From assembly GCA_948099385.1 (NCBI GenBank), contig CANUEZ040000062.1, forward strand, positions 2,046,001-2,110,000: a stretch of DNA of 64,000 nucleotides. The letters run 5' to 3'. The stretch is from Fasciola hepatica. Taxonomy: Eukaryota; Platyhelminthes; Trematoda; Plagiorchiida; Fasciolidae. Position numbers and translations under genes: made by a program. The notes below the pieces were generated by a model. That model was given only the letters and a program-made list of their open reading frames with translations. It ran no database searches and had not been told where the DNA came from. Below, in pieces: positions 1 to 11,000 of this stretch (position 1 is its first letter; each line of letters opens with the position of its first letter).

Positions 1-1000
1 CAGTCTGACCTGGAATACGTGGACGATATTGTTCTTCTGAGTGAAGATCCAGATAAGTTTCAAACCTTCTTAGATAGCCTAAACAACAGTGTGACGAAGT
101 TTGGGGTGCGTTATGTACTTTCAAAGTGTGAAATGCTGCAGCAAGACTGGGTTGGCTCAACATCAAACCTCTTCTTGGCAGGATAAACTCTCGCTGTTAA
201 CTGGGCAGTTACCACTAACCAGGTGGACATGTGTCGGATGATGTGACATCACGCACGCAGAAGGCGCGTTTGGCTTTTGTCAACCCACGTCATCTGTGAC
301 GCCGGCGTGACTTCCGATAGTCTGTCAGAGATTGAGTGTACACTACAGTTGTTGAGTCCTTTCTTTTATACTGCTCAGAAACTTGGCCAGTAAGGGTATA
401 AAATAGGCGAAGACTGTCGGTGTTTGAGCACCGAGGTCTACGTTAGACATAAGATGTTTGGAACCAGAGGCCACTCTCTGGATTAAACAAAGGATCTAAA
501 CGAGCTGAGGTGGCTGGAAAGGGTTTTATACATGCCCACCGGTAGGCTTCTTCGGCGTACTCTGTTCTCCGAGGCCGGTAAAGGTTAGAAGATAGTCGAA
601 GTGGTCAGTCCACGATCTGACAAAATAGTTTGCGAACCGTGGCCAGCGGACTTGGCCAAGTAGTACGTGTTAGACTTCCAGGTTGAGGTCCACGTGACCC
701 ATCTACGAAATGATCGGAGACATTAAATGCTATGGCTAGGCGTCGCGGCCACTGGCTTAGTGACGTTTGAACTCGTTCGCTGATTCATTGATTTCCGATT
801 ATGGCTTGGACTTTTTTGATCTTTTTCAATTTTACCTCTATTCTTCTCCCTTTCACTGGACGATGTAGGAAGAAAGCAACCGAAACCAGCGCATAGAAGT
901 GCGAAGTTAGTGGTTGAATAAACTGAAACGGAAACTTAGTTTGGGACAGCCCTGACAGACACTTCCTGGTGATCACCTCTGGGCCATCACTTTCAGGACT
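1..1000 (+). mobile_element. RTE-type LINE, 3' end of RT plus 3' UTR (decayed)
   Basis: The first frame reads LEYVDDIVLLSEDPDKF, which is the RT catalytic motif C (YVDD) of an endonuclease/reverse-transcriptase LINE, followed by SKCEMLQQDWVGS. After the stop at 183-185 homology continues with frameshifts through the C-terminal tail (a segment near 540 resembles MPTDRLPRRTLFSE of the copy at 48318). The 3' UTR (about 780-1000) aligns with 49035-49250, including the block around 866-890. The element is cut by the window edge and has several stops, so it is dead. RTE assignment rests on the whole C-terminal pattern typical of trematode RTE elements; a search against repeat libraries was not possible. 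Confidence 0.85.
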
Positions 1001-1009
1001 ACTTAGCGT

Positions 1010-2490
1010 CAAAAGTTTCTCATCGACTAGGACTTGAGTGATGTTTTCTGATCGCCCTAGCTAATTAATTTGCGGTTTCTTACCAGAAAACGAGGTAATT
1101 GAGGCAAACGGATCGTGCTGCTTGCTGTACTTTGGAGCAGTCTTTGGTATTAGACAGACACTTAGGGTCGAATTTGGTTCGGAATATAAGGCGTCACAAA
1201 TTGTCACTGGTACGACCGAACTCAAATTTGCGCTACCTATGGTTCCACCAAAGCCTTCGTGCCGCTTTGTTTAGTCAACCAGCGAAACTCATAGTTAATC
1301 AAGTTATTGTTAATAAAACAGTCGTTGTACGCTAGGTGAGAACCGAGAGTGCACGATAACCACACGAACCATGCAGATAACGATGCTGACTCGTAGCACG
1401 ATCAGGTTTGGTGCATCCATGGAACACGATTCGATCGAGTTTTGTGAGCATATATTCACGCTAGTTTCTCACTCGAACAGTTCAAATCCAAGTCTACATG
1501 CTGCCACAACAATTCTCTGTCAAATATTGGTGCTATACTCGTTCAAAATCAGCTTTTCTGTTGTTTTGGTTATTCAGTTTTCTTTGTTTCGGAAGGAGCT
1601 GGGAAAATGAGATTTGCGACAACGCAAAAATACTATCCCGAGATTTAGTGAATTATCCTGTGACAAAAGTACATCCTCATTCGTCGAATAATGCACTTAC
1701 TGTGATTTACCCAAAACAGCAACATGTTCTCAGTGAAGATTATCTTTCTGAAGAAGTATAACCCAGGTATCATATCTCACATGGTACTAGAATTTAAAAG
1801 TACTATAAATGTGCACTAATAATATTCGTTTTACATTTGAAGTTATTGTCGTGTACCTTTAAAACAACAGTAGTTCACCTATCAGGATCCAGACATTGTG
1901 GAGGCTGATTTGGACCAATTTATTGGACTGCTCGCAAAGGTTGTATGCAAGTGTGGATACAACCAGTGCTTCGTTGTCCAACACATACCCACGTGCTTAG
2001 CCTCACTCGGAGTACCGCGAAGAAAGCTTCTGTGTGTCGAGGGAAATACGGTTACCGAGTCGTTTCCCATTACTGAGGGAAATCCAAAAAAACATTTCCC
2101 AAAATCCCAAAAATATTATTTACTGTTATCCCCAGCTCCTTGCTTCCTTCACTCGTGTGTAACTAGCCGCTTGTCTCGAAATTTTAAACTTTTAAGGCAG
2201 TTCGTTTCTCAAGCCTACAACGTCTCAGTGCTCCTCCTCTTCACAGAAACATTTTTACCTGCTTGCAGCCTATTCCAACTCAATTACTCATGATTTTAGC
2301 AGACTTCCTTCTACCCTAAAAAACTTTGTCTTCCATAAGTTGGAACTCACTGAGGCGGCTCACTTGTGAGTTTATGAATAAAAGCTGCTCTGCGAAGAAA
2401 AGTAATATGGGTTTGTTGGATGCCTTCAAAATGCAGTAGGACATCAACTAATCATTATCCAGGTAGCACCTATTTTCCCCCTGATGCAAT
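1010..2490. other. Intergenic stretch without recognisable genes
   Basis: Short open frames occur on both strands, such as 1898-2293 (+), but none has a recognisable motif, codon pattern or neighbour that supports it. I see no RNA gene or repeat here. Confidence 0.4.
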
Positions 2491-2500
2491 ACCGGATTGC

Positions 2501-2506
2501 TTTATT
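2501..2506 (-). terminator. Candidate polyadenylation signal for the PTB-like gene
   Basis: The minus strand reads AATAAA about 415 nt downstream of the stop codon at 2921. It is the first canonical hexamer I found in that direction, implying a 3' UTR of roughly 0.4 kb. This is a positional inference only. Confidence 0.45.
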
Positions 2507-2920
2507 CGGTTTTTAGTCCCAAAATCAAAAACTGACGGCGACTGATTGATGATCGAATTAGGAAGATATCAATGGCAAGCAATTTCTTGGTCGAATTTTG
2601 TCTCGATGAATCCCGTGCTATTGCTGCTGAGGAAACGGGCAGGGGGATACGAAAAAGACCGAATAGTTTGGGAAAATGGTTGTCTTGTTTCTGAAAAACA
2701 AAACATTTTGGTCGATCACATCGATTTTTTTTGATACAATGGATTGATATCAGATGAAACCAGAAGTGAACAAAAAAGCGACAGTCTTTTAGAAAGCAAT
2801 TTTCATGCACGAAATAAATGATTACGGTTGTGCTACATAAAAGACGGAGCTGAAAGGCAGGATCACATCATAGTGGGTAAACTATCCTCAACCGAATGGC
2901 TACTATGCATCCGTAGGAAT

Positions 2921-4618
2921 TTACTTGTTATCGGAAGTAAACTGTTCACTCCTCTGCGTCGAGAGTGTCACGTATCGTGACCCGTTTCGAGTCACTTTAG
3001 CCAGAGAATTACTGCGTACCTCGTAGAATTTTGTTTGCGTGGCCCATCCGTGATGTGCTTCTGCCAGATTTGTCATACTCGGGGATCGCATAATAAGAAC
3101 TTCACAACTTTGTTGCGGTTTCCCCTGTGATGTGTTAATTATAGTTCGCTCCTCTATCACCTGATCTCTAATGCGATTATCTGTGCTTCTCGAACCACTG
3201 AACTTCCAGTCATTGAGTTCCGCGCTATTCCCACCGGCTTTAGTGATCAGAGTGGTATGATATGTGTGCTCCTTGCTCTTGCCCGACTTTGAACCTTGGG
3301 ATGGGATGGTAGTCACGTTGTACGCATTAGTATATGTTTTTTTGTTGGACTGGGGACTTTCATCCCATTTGACAGAAGGTTCAGCCTCTTTTCCATTGAA
3401 TCTGATTGTTAGATCGGGTTGTGATGCAGTTTGATTATTTGAACCACTTGTACTATTGTTTCTTTCCATTCCATACATATTCCTCTGAGATGGGTTTTGT
3501 TTGAGACTATAATTAGATCCCATACTCTTATAACTCACCGATACTGGACTTTCTTGGGACTCTGCGAACCGCACATTGTTTCCAATAGTGTTTTCAGTAT
3601 AGTCCCATTGTGATGGCGTATTATGGCTGAGTGGAGTTTGACGTGCATCCACCACTGGATGAATTCGTATCTCGTCGGGGGAAATAGAGGTTTGAGTATG
3701 TGGCGAATGAGACATGTACGTGTTCATTTGTGATGGATTCGGTCCGGGCTCAGTAGAGATGGTGCCTAACCCCGGTTGACCTTGGAAGACAATGTTAATA
3801 TTTGTGTGCTGTTCTGACGGTTTATGATTGTGATTGCAGTGACCCGAACAATATGGCACCATCAGCGGCTGCCTCTCGTCATCCCCACCACGCCATGGTT
3901 CTACTCTCCGTCTTCCCGAATCCATATTTACCTGTTCAGATTGATAGGAGATTTCACGTAGTGGTCGTGTAGGATTCACTGGAACAAGCTGCATCATCTC
4001 TGCCGGTTCCGCTTCGGGAATAGAGTACTTCCTCGGCTGATCCATTGGCTGACGTGCCAAACTGTGAGCTCGTGGCTTGGTAAACACAGGTGACTCCGGT
4101 GCACTTTGTTCGGAAACCAATGAGACTGGTGACTGGCTGCCAGATGGCCGACGGTTTCCATCGTTTGCATAAGTAGATTTCCAGTTCGCATACTCCACTT
4201 GACGTATGTTATCTTTTTCGTACATTTCGCGTGCCATTTTCCTCTGGGTAAGCAATTCAATCAAAGTCTCCCTTTCGTCCAAATTGCGTGTTTTGAACAA
4301 GAGTACACGACGTTGTTGTGTCTCAGTTGACATGATATCAATCGCAATTTTTTTATTGTCCTTTCCAAACACATAGGCTTCACGCAGCTGTGTGTACGGT
4401 AATTGCTGACCGGATTTGGTAGACCACCACAATGGTTTGCTAAGGACAATGGCATCATCTGTCAAGGTCAGTGTCACTTGACCTATTCGATCCGCAATAG
4501 ATTTCCGTCGTTGATCTCGATTCATGTAATCCAACAGTTTCTCCTCGTTGATTTCATCATTCAGTTTGACAGAGATTGATTTCAAGTAGAGTAAAAGAAA
4601 GCTTTTCTTGCCTGACAT
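2921..4618 (-). CDS. Putative PTB/PH-like adaptor-type protein, 565 aa
   Basis: This is the only long intact frame in the window. Residues about 1-130 look like a compact folded domain with PTB/PH-type alternation: QVTLTLTDDAIVLSKP, then QLPYTQLREAYVFGKDNKK, IAIDIMSTETQQRRVLLFK, and a closing amphipathic helix LDERETLIELLTQ. Residues about 140-565 are rich in Ser, Pro, Asn, Gln and Thr and look disordered, with a His/Cys patch CSGHCNHNHKP near residue 260. No signal peptide or membrane segment is visible. The ATG is preceded by an in-frame TGA about 45 nt upstream with no intervening in-frame ATG, which fixes the start unless an intron lies there. By analogy with PTB proteins it may be a cytoplasmic scaffold, but that is inference; the fold call is by eye. 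I cannot name it. The uninterrupted frame beside dead transposons suggests selection. Confidence 0.8.
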   Translation of the reverse strand: MSGKKSFLLLYLKSISVKLNDEINEEKLLDYMNRDQRRKSIADRIGQVTLTLTDDAIVLSKPLWWSTKSGQQLPYTQLREAYVFGKDNKKIAIDIMSTETQQRRVLLFKTRNLDERETLIELLTQRKMAREMYEKDNIRQVEYANWKSTYANDGNRRPSGSQSPVSLVSEQSAPESPVFTKPRAHSLARQPMDQPRKYSIPEAEPAEMMQLVPVNPTRPLREISYQSEQVNMDSGRRRVEPWRGGDDERQPLMVPYCSGHCNHNHKPSEQHTNINIVFQGQPGLGTISTEPGPNPSQMNTYMSHSPHTQTSISPDEIRIHPVVDARQTPLSHNTPSQWDYTENTIGNNVRFAESQESPVSVSYKSMGSNYSLKQNPSQRNMYGMERNNSTSGSNNQTASQPDLTIRFNGKEAEPSVKWDESPQSNKKTYTNAYNVTTIPSQGSKSGKSKEHTYHTTLITKAGGNSAELNDWKFSGSRSTDNRIRDQVIEERTIINTSQGKPQQSCEVLIMRSPSMTNLAEAHHGWATQTKFYEVRSNSLAKVTRNGSRYVTLSTQRSEQFTSDNK

Positions 4619-4757
4619 ATTTATTACAAAGGCAGCCTCGAAAGTAGCATATACGAGATCAAATCGTCAGCCACTAGCCGTTTCAAATCGTATCACATAA
4701 AGCCTTCGAACAGGAACGGAGCAGAATTGGAGAGACGGACAGAGAGAGAGAGAGAAG
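4619..4757 (-). promoter_or_regulatory. 5' leader with acceptor-like site and start-stop mini-ORF
   Basis: Read on the minus strand, a CT-rich tract (complement of the GA run at 4729-4757) is followed by more pyrimidines and an AG at about 4704-4705, a good match to a splice or spliced-leader acceptor. A few bases further an ATG is directly followed by TGA (4693-4698), a minimal upstream ORF before the true start at 4618. Trematodes use spliced-leader trans-splicing on a subset of genes, so either cis- or trans-splicing is possible. Confidence 0.4.
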
Positions 4758-4978
4758 GCCTTCTGCAAGCTGAGTGCGTCACTTGAACTGCTCAAAAAAC
4801 AGTTTACAAATTACAGTTGTGCTGGAACACAGCTCAGATGTAAGAACCCATGAACAGATTATTACTGGTTATCTGTCTGCTTTAATATGATTGGCTCATT
4901 TGAGTTACGCTGTAAGTTATTGGAGAATTTCTACAGCGTAAATTAGGCCGTTAGTAGTGTGTGTATGCTAAGAACCTA

Positions 4979-4990
4979 CCACACACACAC

Positions 4991-5037
<47 letters not shown>
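4979..5037. repeat. (CA)n then (TA)n microsatellite
   Basis: A short CA run (about 4979-4991) passes directly into an uninterrupted TA run (4993-5037). Short CT and GT runs follow near 5069-5109. No flanking transposon end was recognised. Confidence 0.95.
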
Positions 5038-5039
<2 letters not shown>

Positions 5040-7490
5040 ACAATGCTGACGTATGAGTATCCTGAATAAGTCTCTCTCTCTCTTCTTTTCGAGTCATGTG
5101 TGTGTGTGTTCACCAAGGTGAGTACCCAGACAATCGGATAGATCAGTGTACAAATTTGGATAATGCTTCCGCTTCCCAGCAGAATCCATTTTATGAACAA
5201 ACGTAATGTAGTTCCAATTCTCCGCCAGCTGCTAAGCCGTTTACGCTAGAAGAGTGACACAACAGTGGCGTTCGAATTGAACGACCAGTTGATCAAAGTG
5301 AACTTATCGTCAGGATTACTTTGATCTTCCATACCTTACTTGTTCCTGGTCGATATCAGATCATACATTTTCATTGGGCTGTTCAAGGAAACTTCCTCGT
5401 TTGCTAACTGTGTTTATTAGTCTTTTTTCTAAATAAATGTTTTCCATGTCTGGTTCCATTTTTGTGTGGAATAATACTAAGCAGACAAATAAACTGTTAC
5501 AGTTAGAAAATGATTATTTTATTTTCATCATAGGTCCTTTTACGTGTGCAATGAATAAGTCTTTGCTTTCAGTTAGTATCGATAATTGTGGTTTAGCTGA
5601 ACTCGGTCACGGCAATCCATGGCTTCGTAAAGAAATGGTCCGAAAAAGTTGTTCTTCAAGCAAAACCATGTCAGAATTTTTTTATTCTATGCCCACGTAT
5701 GAGCACTCTGAAAGGGGCATACCCAGTAGTCTCAAGTACCCATTGCACCATCAGGGATAATCCGCAGCCATGACCAGAGATTTGGATTGTCCAACCAGAT
5801 ATTGTCCCAATAGGTCAAGCGTGGTAACGAGCCGGGTGACAGCTTTGGCGGGGTTGAAAACTCTTATCTCCGAGACGATAACATTTGCATACCACTCACC
5901 CACCACTGGTCGCTTGGGTCTAAGCATAAAGTGCAAACGTTCAAGGCGAAAATGGATAAAGGGCAGGAAAGCAGAACGTGTGATATAATTTAAATGATAA
6001 TCTCAGAATCAGATTGTGTTGTCTGGTACCTCCAAGTAACAAGAAAACATTTATTGGACGCTAGTCAGTAATTCTCCACGTCTTGATCGACTGGTTAGGA
6101 TGTACGTAGATTCTGGATGCGCAATCGATTGGGTGTTCCGCTTAGTAAAACATCCATTCGCTCCGGTGAAAAAAGCTCATCGCTGCAGTTCCTTTGATGG
6201 CAAGACGTGGTGATACACGTCCCAAACGATGTAATCTTTTAAATACGAGTGACTACTGCTCCATCGATTGAACTCATGCCCTCGGGAAACCCCACGCCGA
6301 ACTTCAAGTCTTTTGATCTGGGTGATGTAATGCACACGACTATAACAATTTTACAGCATGTCTGTGGTCGAACACAAATTAGTTCTTCTCTAAAGTCTTG
6401 GAAAGTTAAAGGAAATGCAAAAGGAATGCAGTTATAAAATCCACGCGAGAAAAACCCGTAAAAATGACCATCTATGGAAAGCCGTGTGATTTGGAGAAGT
6501 GACTCATAAATATTCACACACTTACGAAGTGAATACAATGTTTTGAATGATCTCACTCAGATTTTGGATATTTCATGTTCCATTTACCCCGGGGTATGGA
6601 AGAGAAATAGAACATACCTGATTTTTCACGTCCTGGTTACTATCTTCTAAAATTTCGAATTTGCAAAGGTTATTTCCTTGTTCCAATAGTCGAGTGGGAA
6701 GCAGACACTTGGAACCAATGACGTGGGCAGAAAGATGCGTTTACCATGCGTCTTTCGGTATGCGACAACCGGAATACACCTGTAACACAAGAAGTGCGTT
6801 TTTTGTACCTTCCCACTATAGTGAGATGTCTGTTCCGCCTGTGAACTACCTCGTTACGTTAGTGAGAAACAACGATTACTGGCTGTTAGTCCATGTACCC
6901 ACGCCTTGAGCACAACGCATTGACCTGGCTGGTGTGGCTTAAATGGTGCTGGCAATATTCATCTCTCATCTATCAGTCCACGCCATCGATCGGCCGTTCT
7001 ATTGGTCGTGCTTTCGTGGGCTCGGTAAGGGCCGGTGATGATGCGCAGTCTGCCAGTGGGATTAAACAGTCTATCGAAAGATTTGTCAGAATACACCCTC
7101 TCACTGCAAGAGAGGTGACAACCAATATTTAGCTTTCGGAATCACCAACTTATACGCGTAAGTGACAGGGTCGTAAAAACGTACGGCGTAACTGACCTTC
7201 GCGTTTGAGACCAAGTTCGAATGCTCTGAGGGGATTGTCGAAATTGATGCATACGGATGTCTGATAAGCAGGCTTTGTCCCCATACATTAGAGCATTGAA
7301 GCAGAACTAAGTAATTTTATATACGCCGTAACTAGCATGAAGTAGCAAGGTTTTCGGACAATAAATCTTGTGGTATGCGTGTGTGTGGAGAATAACTATG
7401 CTAAAACCTTATTTTTACCACTACATGTTGGCCATGACTATGGCGGAATATGAGCCACTTGCATTTTTCACATCGAAAAGTCGGACGCCG
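5040..7490. other. Intergenic stretch without recognisable genes
   Basis: Frames such as 5437-5760 (+) and 6239-6556 (-) are open by chance as far as I can tell. No domain motif, RNA gene or terminal repeat was recognised. Confidence 0.4.
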
Positions 7491-7733
7491 TGTGAAAAAC
7501 TCAAATGGATTTTCCATTGCATACAATTCAGCCTCCTCGTGTCAACAATACACCGTTTGAATATATTTCAATGTCCGATGGATCACGTTCATCCGTGTGC
7601 CGCTGGTCCCTTTGGGAAGTGACCGACGAGGCTAGCCCAACGATTAAAACCAGGACAGATACTGTGTATTATTGGAATAGTTGTTCGCACTTTATCGATT
7701 ATTCCCTTGTGTCATTCGCAGCCAACTGTCCGG

Positions 7734-7880
7734 ACCGTGATAGCCCAGCCGGTAGAGCGTTTGCTTGATATGCGGGGGGTCGCCGGTCCGATCCCTGCTC
7801 ACGATGTACGGCTTTTCGATGGGAAAACTGCAGGTGGATTTTCCATTACATTCAAGCACTTTCTTTACATTGGACTGCTG
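7734..7880 (+). mobile_element. tRNA-like SINE head (Ile-GAT-like) with tail
   Basis: Bases 7734-7805 can form a tRNA-like cloverleaf. ACCGTGA pairs with TCACGAT with one mismatch, an A-box-like TAGCCCAGCCGGTAGAG follows, then an anticodon arm with loop TTGATAT (anticodon GAT) and a B-box-like GGTCCGATCCC. The T-loop TCC in place of TTC and a GAT anticodon, which eukaryotic nuclear tRNA-Ile genes do not normally use, argue against a working tRNA. The tail at 7832-7860 (GGATTTTCCATTACATTC) has a close partner at 7503-7530, which suggests a dispersed SINE family. Functional tRNA is the less likely alternative. Confidence 0.5.
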
Positions 7881-8079
7881 CTAATATTGATGATAACATA
7901 CCGTTCATATACACTATTAAACATTTGGTCTGCTTTTATCCCTCAGGATTTTTCACGGTCTTATCAGCATAGAGTTCACCTTGCTGGTGACGAAATAACT
8001 TTTTTATTGTATGCTCCATCACACGTTGTATTTTTGACTGCAGCCGCTGGTGCGCGGGTAGCCCTTTGACTGCTCTTTT

Positions 8080-11000
8080 CATAACCAGCGTCACGCACAT
8101 TCAACTACCCATAGCATGGCACATATTACAGTAGATAAGGGGAAACTTCATGAAAGAAAATCATCACTCGACGGTCCTATATACCTTAATTAAGCCACAG
8201 TGTCGAAACATATACAGAGTACATTTTCGAATGCATCGCAATCAACACTACCTGTATGTTCTCAGCCGCAACTCATTTCATGATTTGCAACTTTTCCCAA
8301 GGCAAAACGCGTTCAACTGGGCTCATGCTCCACCGGTGAGAGTAAGTGTTCGTGTTAGGTCAGCCGAATTCCACAGTAACTTTTTGTTTGTTGTTGGCTT
8401 TTAGGACACACACGGTATACGGCAGTTCGGGGCACTGGTATTTCTACCGGCCAGAGAGTTTCCCAACTTAGCCGGGTTTCCAGTCGGATACACTCTGTCG
8501 TCCACTCTTTCGAAGATCAGAAAACGTCTTGTCCAATCAGCAATTTGTGTCATAATTCTCGAATAAGGACAAATCCATTAAGCATTAAGTATCATCACTT
8601 CTCGTTAGGAACTTGGGTTACTTAGTGCAAAACTCACAAAACTTTATTCTGTTATATTTGACTTTTCCACCAGAGCAGTAAATTTCGAAATACTCAAAGT
8701 ACCACGAATTTTCCATTTCCGGCTTGGTGCGAACCCTCACATGGACGACCCCACCCACATCTGGGTACCACGTGCCCTCTGCCAGCCGCGCTACGAAGCC
8801 ACAAAAGGGATTGTGAACGTTGTGCAAATGCACCTTATTGGACACCAAAAATACCTACAACTTAGTCTCCAGTGGCGCGGTTTCACTGTTTATTGGTACA
8901 CGTTTCAGTGAAAACCGAGTAAGGAGAGAGAAAACATTTGCCATCAGGTAAGCCACCAACCATGTTTACACCAACACAGAACAAATCAGGTGAACCCACG
9001 TAAGACCTACTTGGGTTTTCATACCAATCGGAGGATAAAATTCTGGTTGATACAAGGTAGACCGAGTCTATATCCGATTTCATGATCACACGTAGAGTGT
9101 GGGTAGTTGGTGGAGAATGACGTCAAAAGGCATTTTGAGTGTACGTCTAACCGTAATGTTTTTCTAGTAAGATCTTTCTTCATCCCTGTAAGCCAAATCA
9201 ATCACTCGCTCACATAATATCTTGAAAATCTCTCATTTTGCACGTGGGCTTCTACATAAAAAAGTGAGATAGCTTCGAACCAATTGAATATTATCCGCTA
9301 AGTGTGTAGTCTTTATTTCTGATGGGCGGATGATGTAGCGCTTCCCTTATGATTGTTTATGAAAGTTTCACTTTGGATGTGAAGTGAGTGAACTATTCTT
9401 TAAAGTATTCCGAAAAACATTGCAAATGACGTGTAGTCAATCTGATTATTATCTAACCTATTCTTGATTTCCATAAAAGGGTTTTTCCAAGCAGACAATA
9501 AAGTTTCTGAGGATATCCTTTTGCGTTTTCATGCTCAGACAATCATCCTTAACAGTATCCTGTAGTTAGGGATAGTGACTTGTGTTTTCAAGGATATTCT
9601 CATCGAACACTTACCTTTCAGATAGATACAAATAGACTGAATGAACATTTCTATTGATGACTTTATTGACTAAAACTTTGTACTAGTTGATGCACGAACC
9701 TCGAAGCAATACGTAAAAGTACTCTCACATTCAGTCGGTTGTCAGAGCAGTTCAAAAACATCGGAATCCACTCTGAAAATTTTATAATCGCCTCAATATA
9801 CTGGGACCGCTCATAGAAGATAAAGATACCCGTTGAGATTTATGATAATCAAGTACAAATCCTTTGGAAATGGTCCCAAACTGGATAATCAACCATACCG
9901 AACTTCGTTACTTGCGGATTTTGAGAATGTCATGGTTAGTCGTGATAGACGAATCTACAGGTACCAACGTGGTAATAAAACCACCTCGAAAATGCTTTGC
10001 AATCTAACACACTCGCATTACTTGTATGAAGAACGGTTAGGCTGGCTGATATGATATAAATTGGTATGAAGCCGCCGAGTACTAGTGCACATTATAACTC
10101 GACGCGTAGTATTTGCTCCATTAAATTTAGTGTAGCTTTTTCCCAACGACGTCCCACTATTCAATCACTGAAATTTTTTCCATTCTTATGATCACCTACT
10201 GTTAGTTTAAACTTTTTCTATCTTCTCCGGTTTCTTCTTTATCGTGATAACCAATATTAACGTTCCAAAGGTTCGTGAGGTTGAAAAACACTTTGAGAAT
10301 CTGAGATGAAATCTAAGAAATTTCTCTATGAATCGTTTTACGATGTTGTAGAATATATTGTTTCTATGTGAAAGCTTGGTAATATTTCAAGTAGGACTGA
10401 ATTATCGTCAACACTTTTGTCTCACCACACTACCGTTTCGTTTTTTGGCATCTGATCATTTATTCCGAGTTGTTTTGATGGCAAACACGGTTTGACACGC
10501 GCCATGTTACACACGGTGTTGGCCGGATTTATTCGGAAGAGATATCTGTACCACTGAAATTTAATGAAGGAGGTTATCCGGGGATTTAAAATGGTTAACA
10601 CTGCCAGCATCAAACCCCGCTATGCATTTGCCACCAGTTTTCGATAAAGTAGAAAGAGCCACAACCGGGACTTGAGTAGTAATGACCTTGTAAATAAGCA
10701 AGTGTGTAATATGTGGGTGCTATCAGGCATAGTGTTCACGCCTGGAGATCGTTTCCCAAATCCATCGATGTAGCAGACCAGACTTTGTTCAACAATTGGC
10801 AATCGAGAAACGTTTTAGCAGATCAAAGTGAGCACATTTTCCAAGGCCGTCCACATTGAACCATTAAAATGTGATCTTTGACAGCATAAAATTATCGCAC
10901 TTCTCTCATTGGTTGTCAGATTAACTGAAACAAGTAACCGATGATGACATCAATTATGTAAAATTTTATTGACCAATACACAGGGTAGTCGAAATCGGGT

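Noticed and set aside
860..890. Possible hammerhead in the RTE 3' UTR (CTGGACGATG...CCGAAACC), also at 49117
   Set aside because: The core does not fit: an extra base splits CTG-ACGA and unpaired bases separate stem II from GAAA. It is a conserved UTR hairpin instead.
1898..2293. 131-codon plus-strand open frame
   Set aside because: No motif and no start or stop context; part of the frame is low-complexity, so I left it out as a gene.
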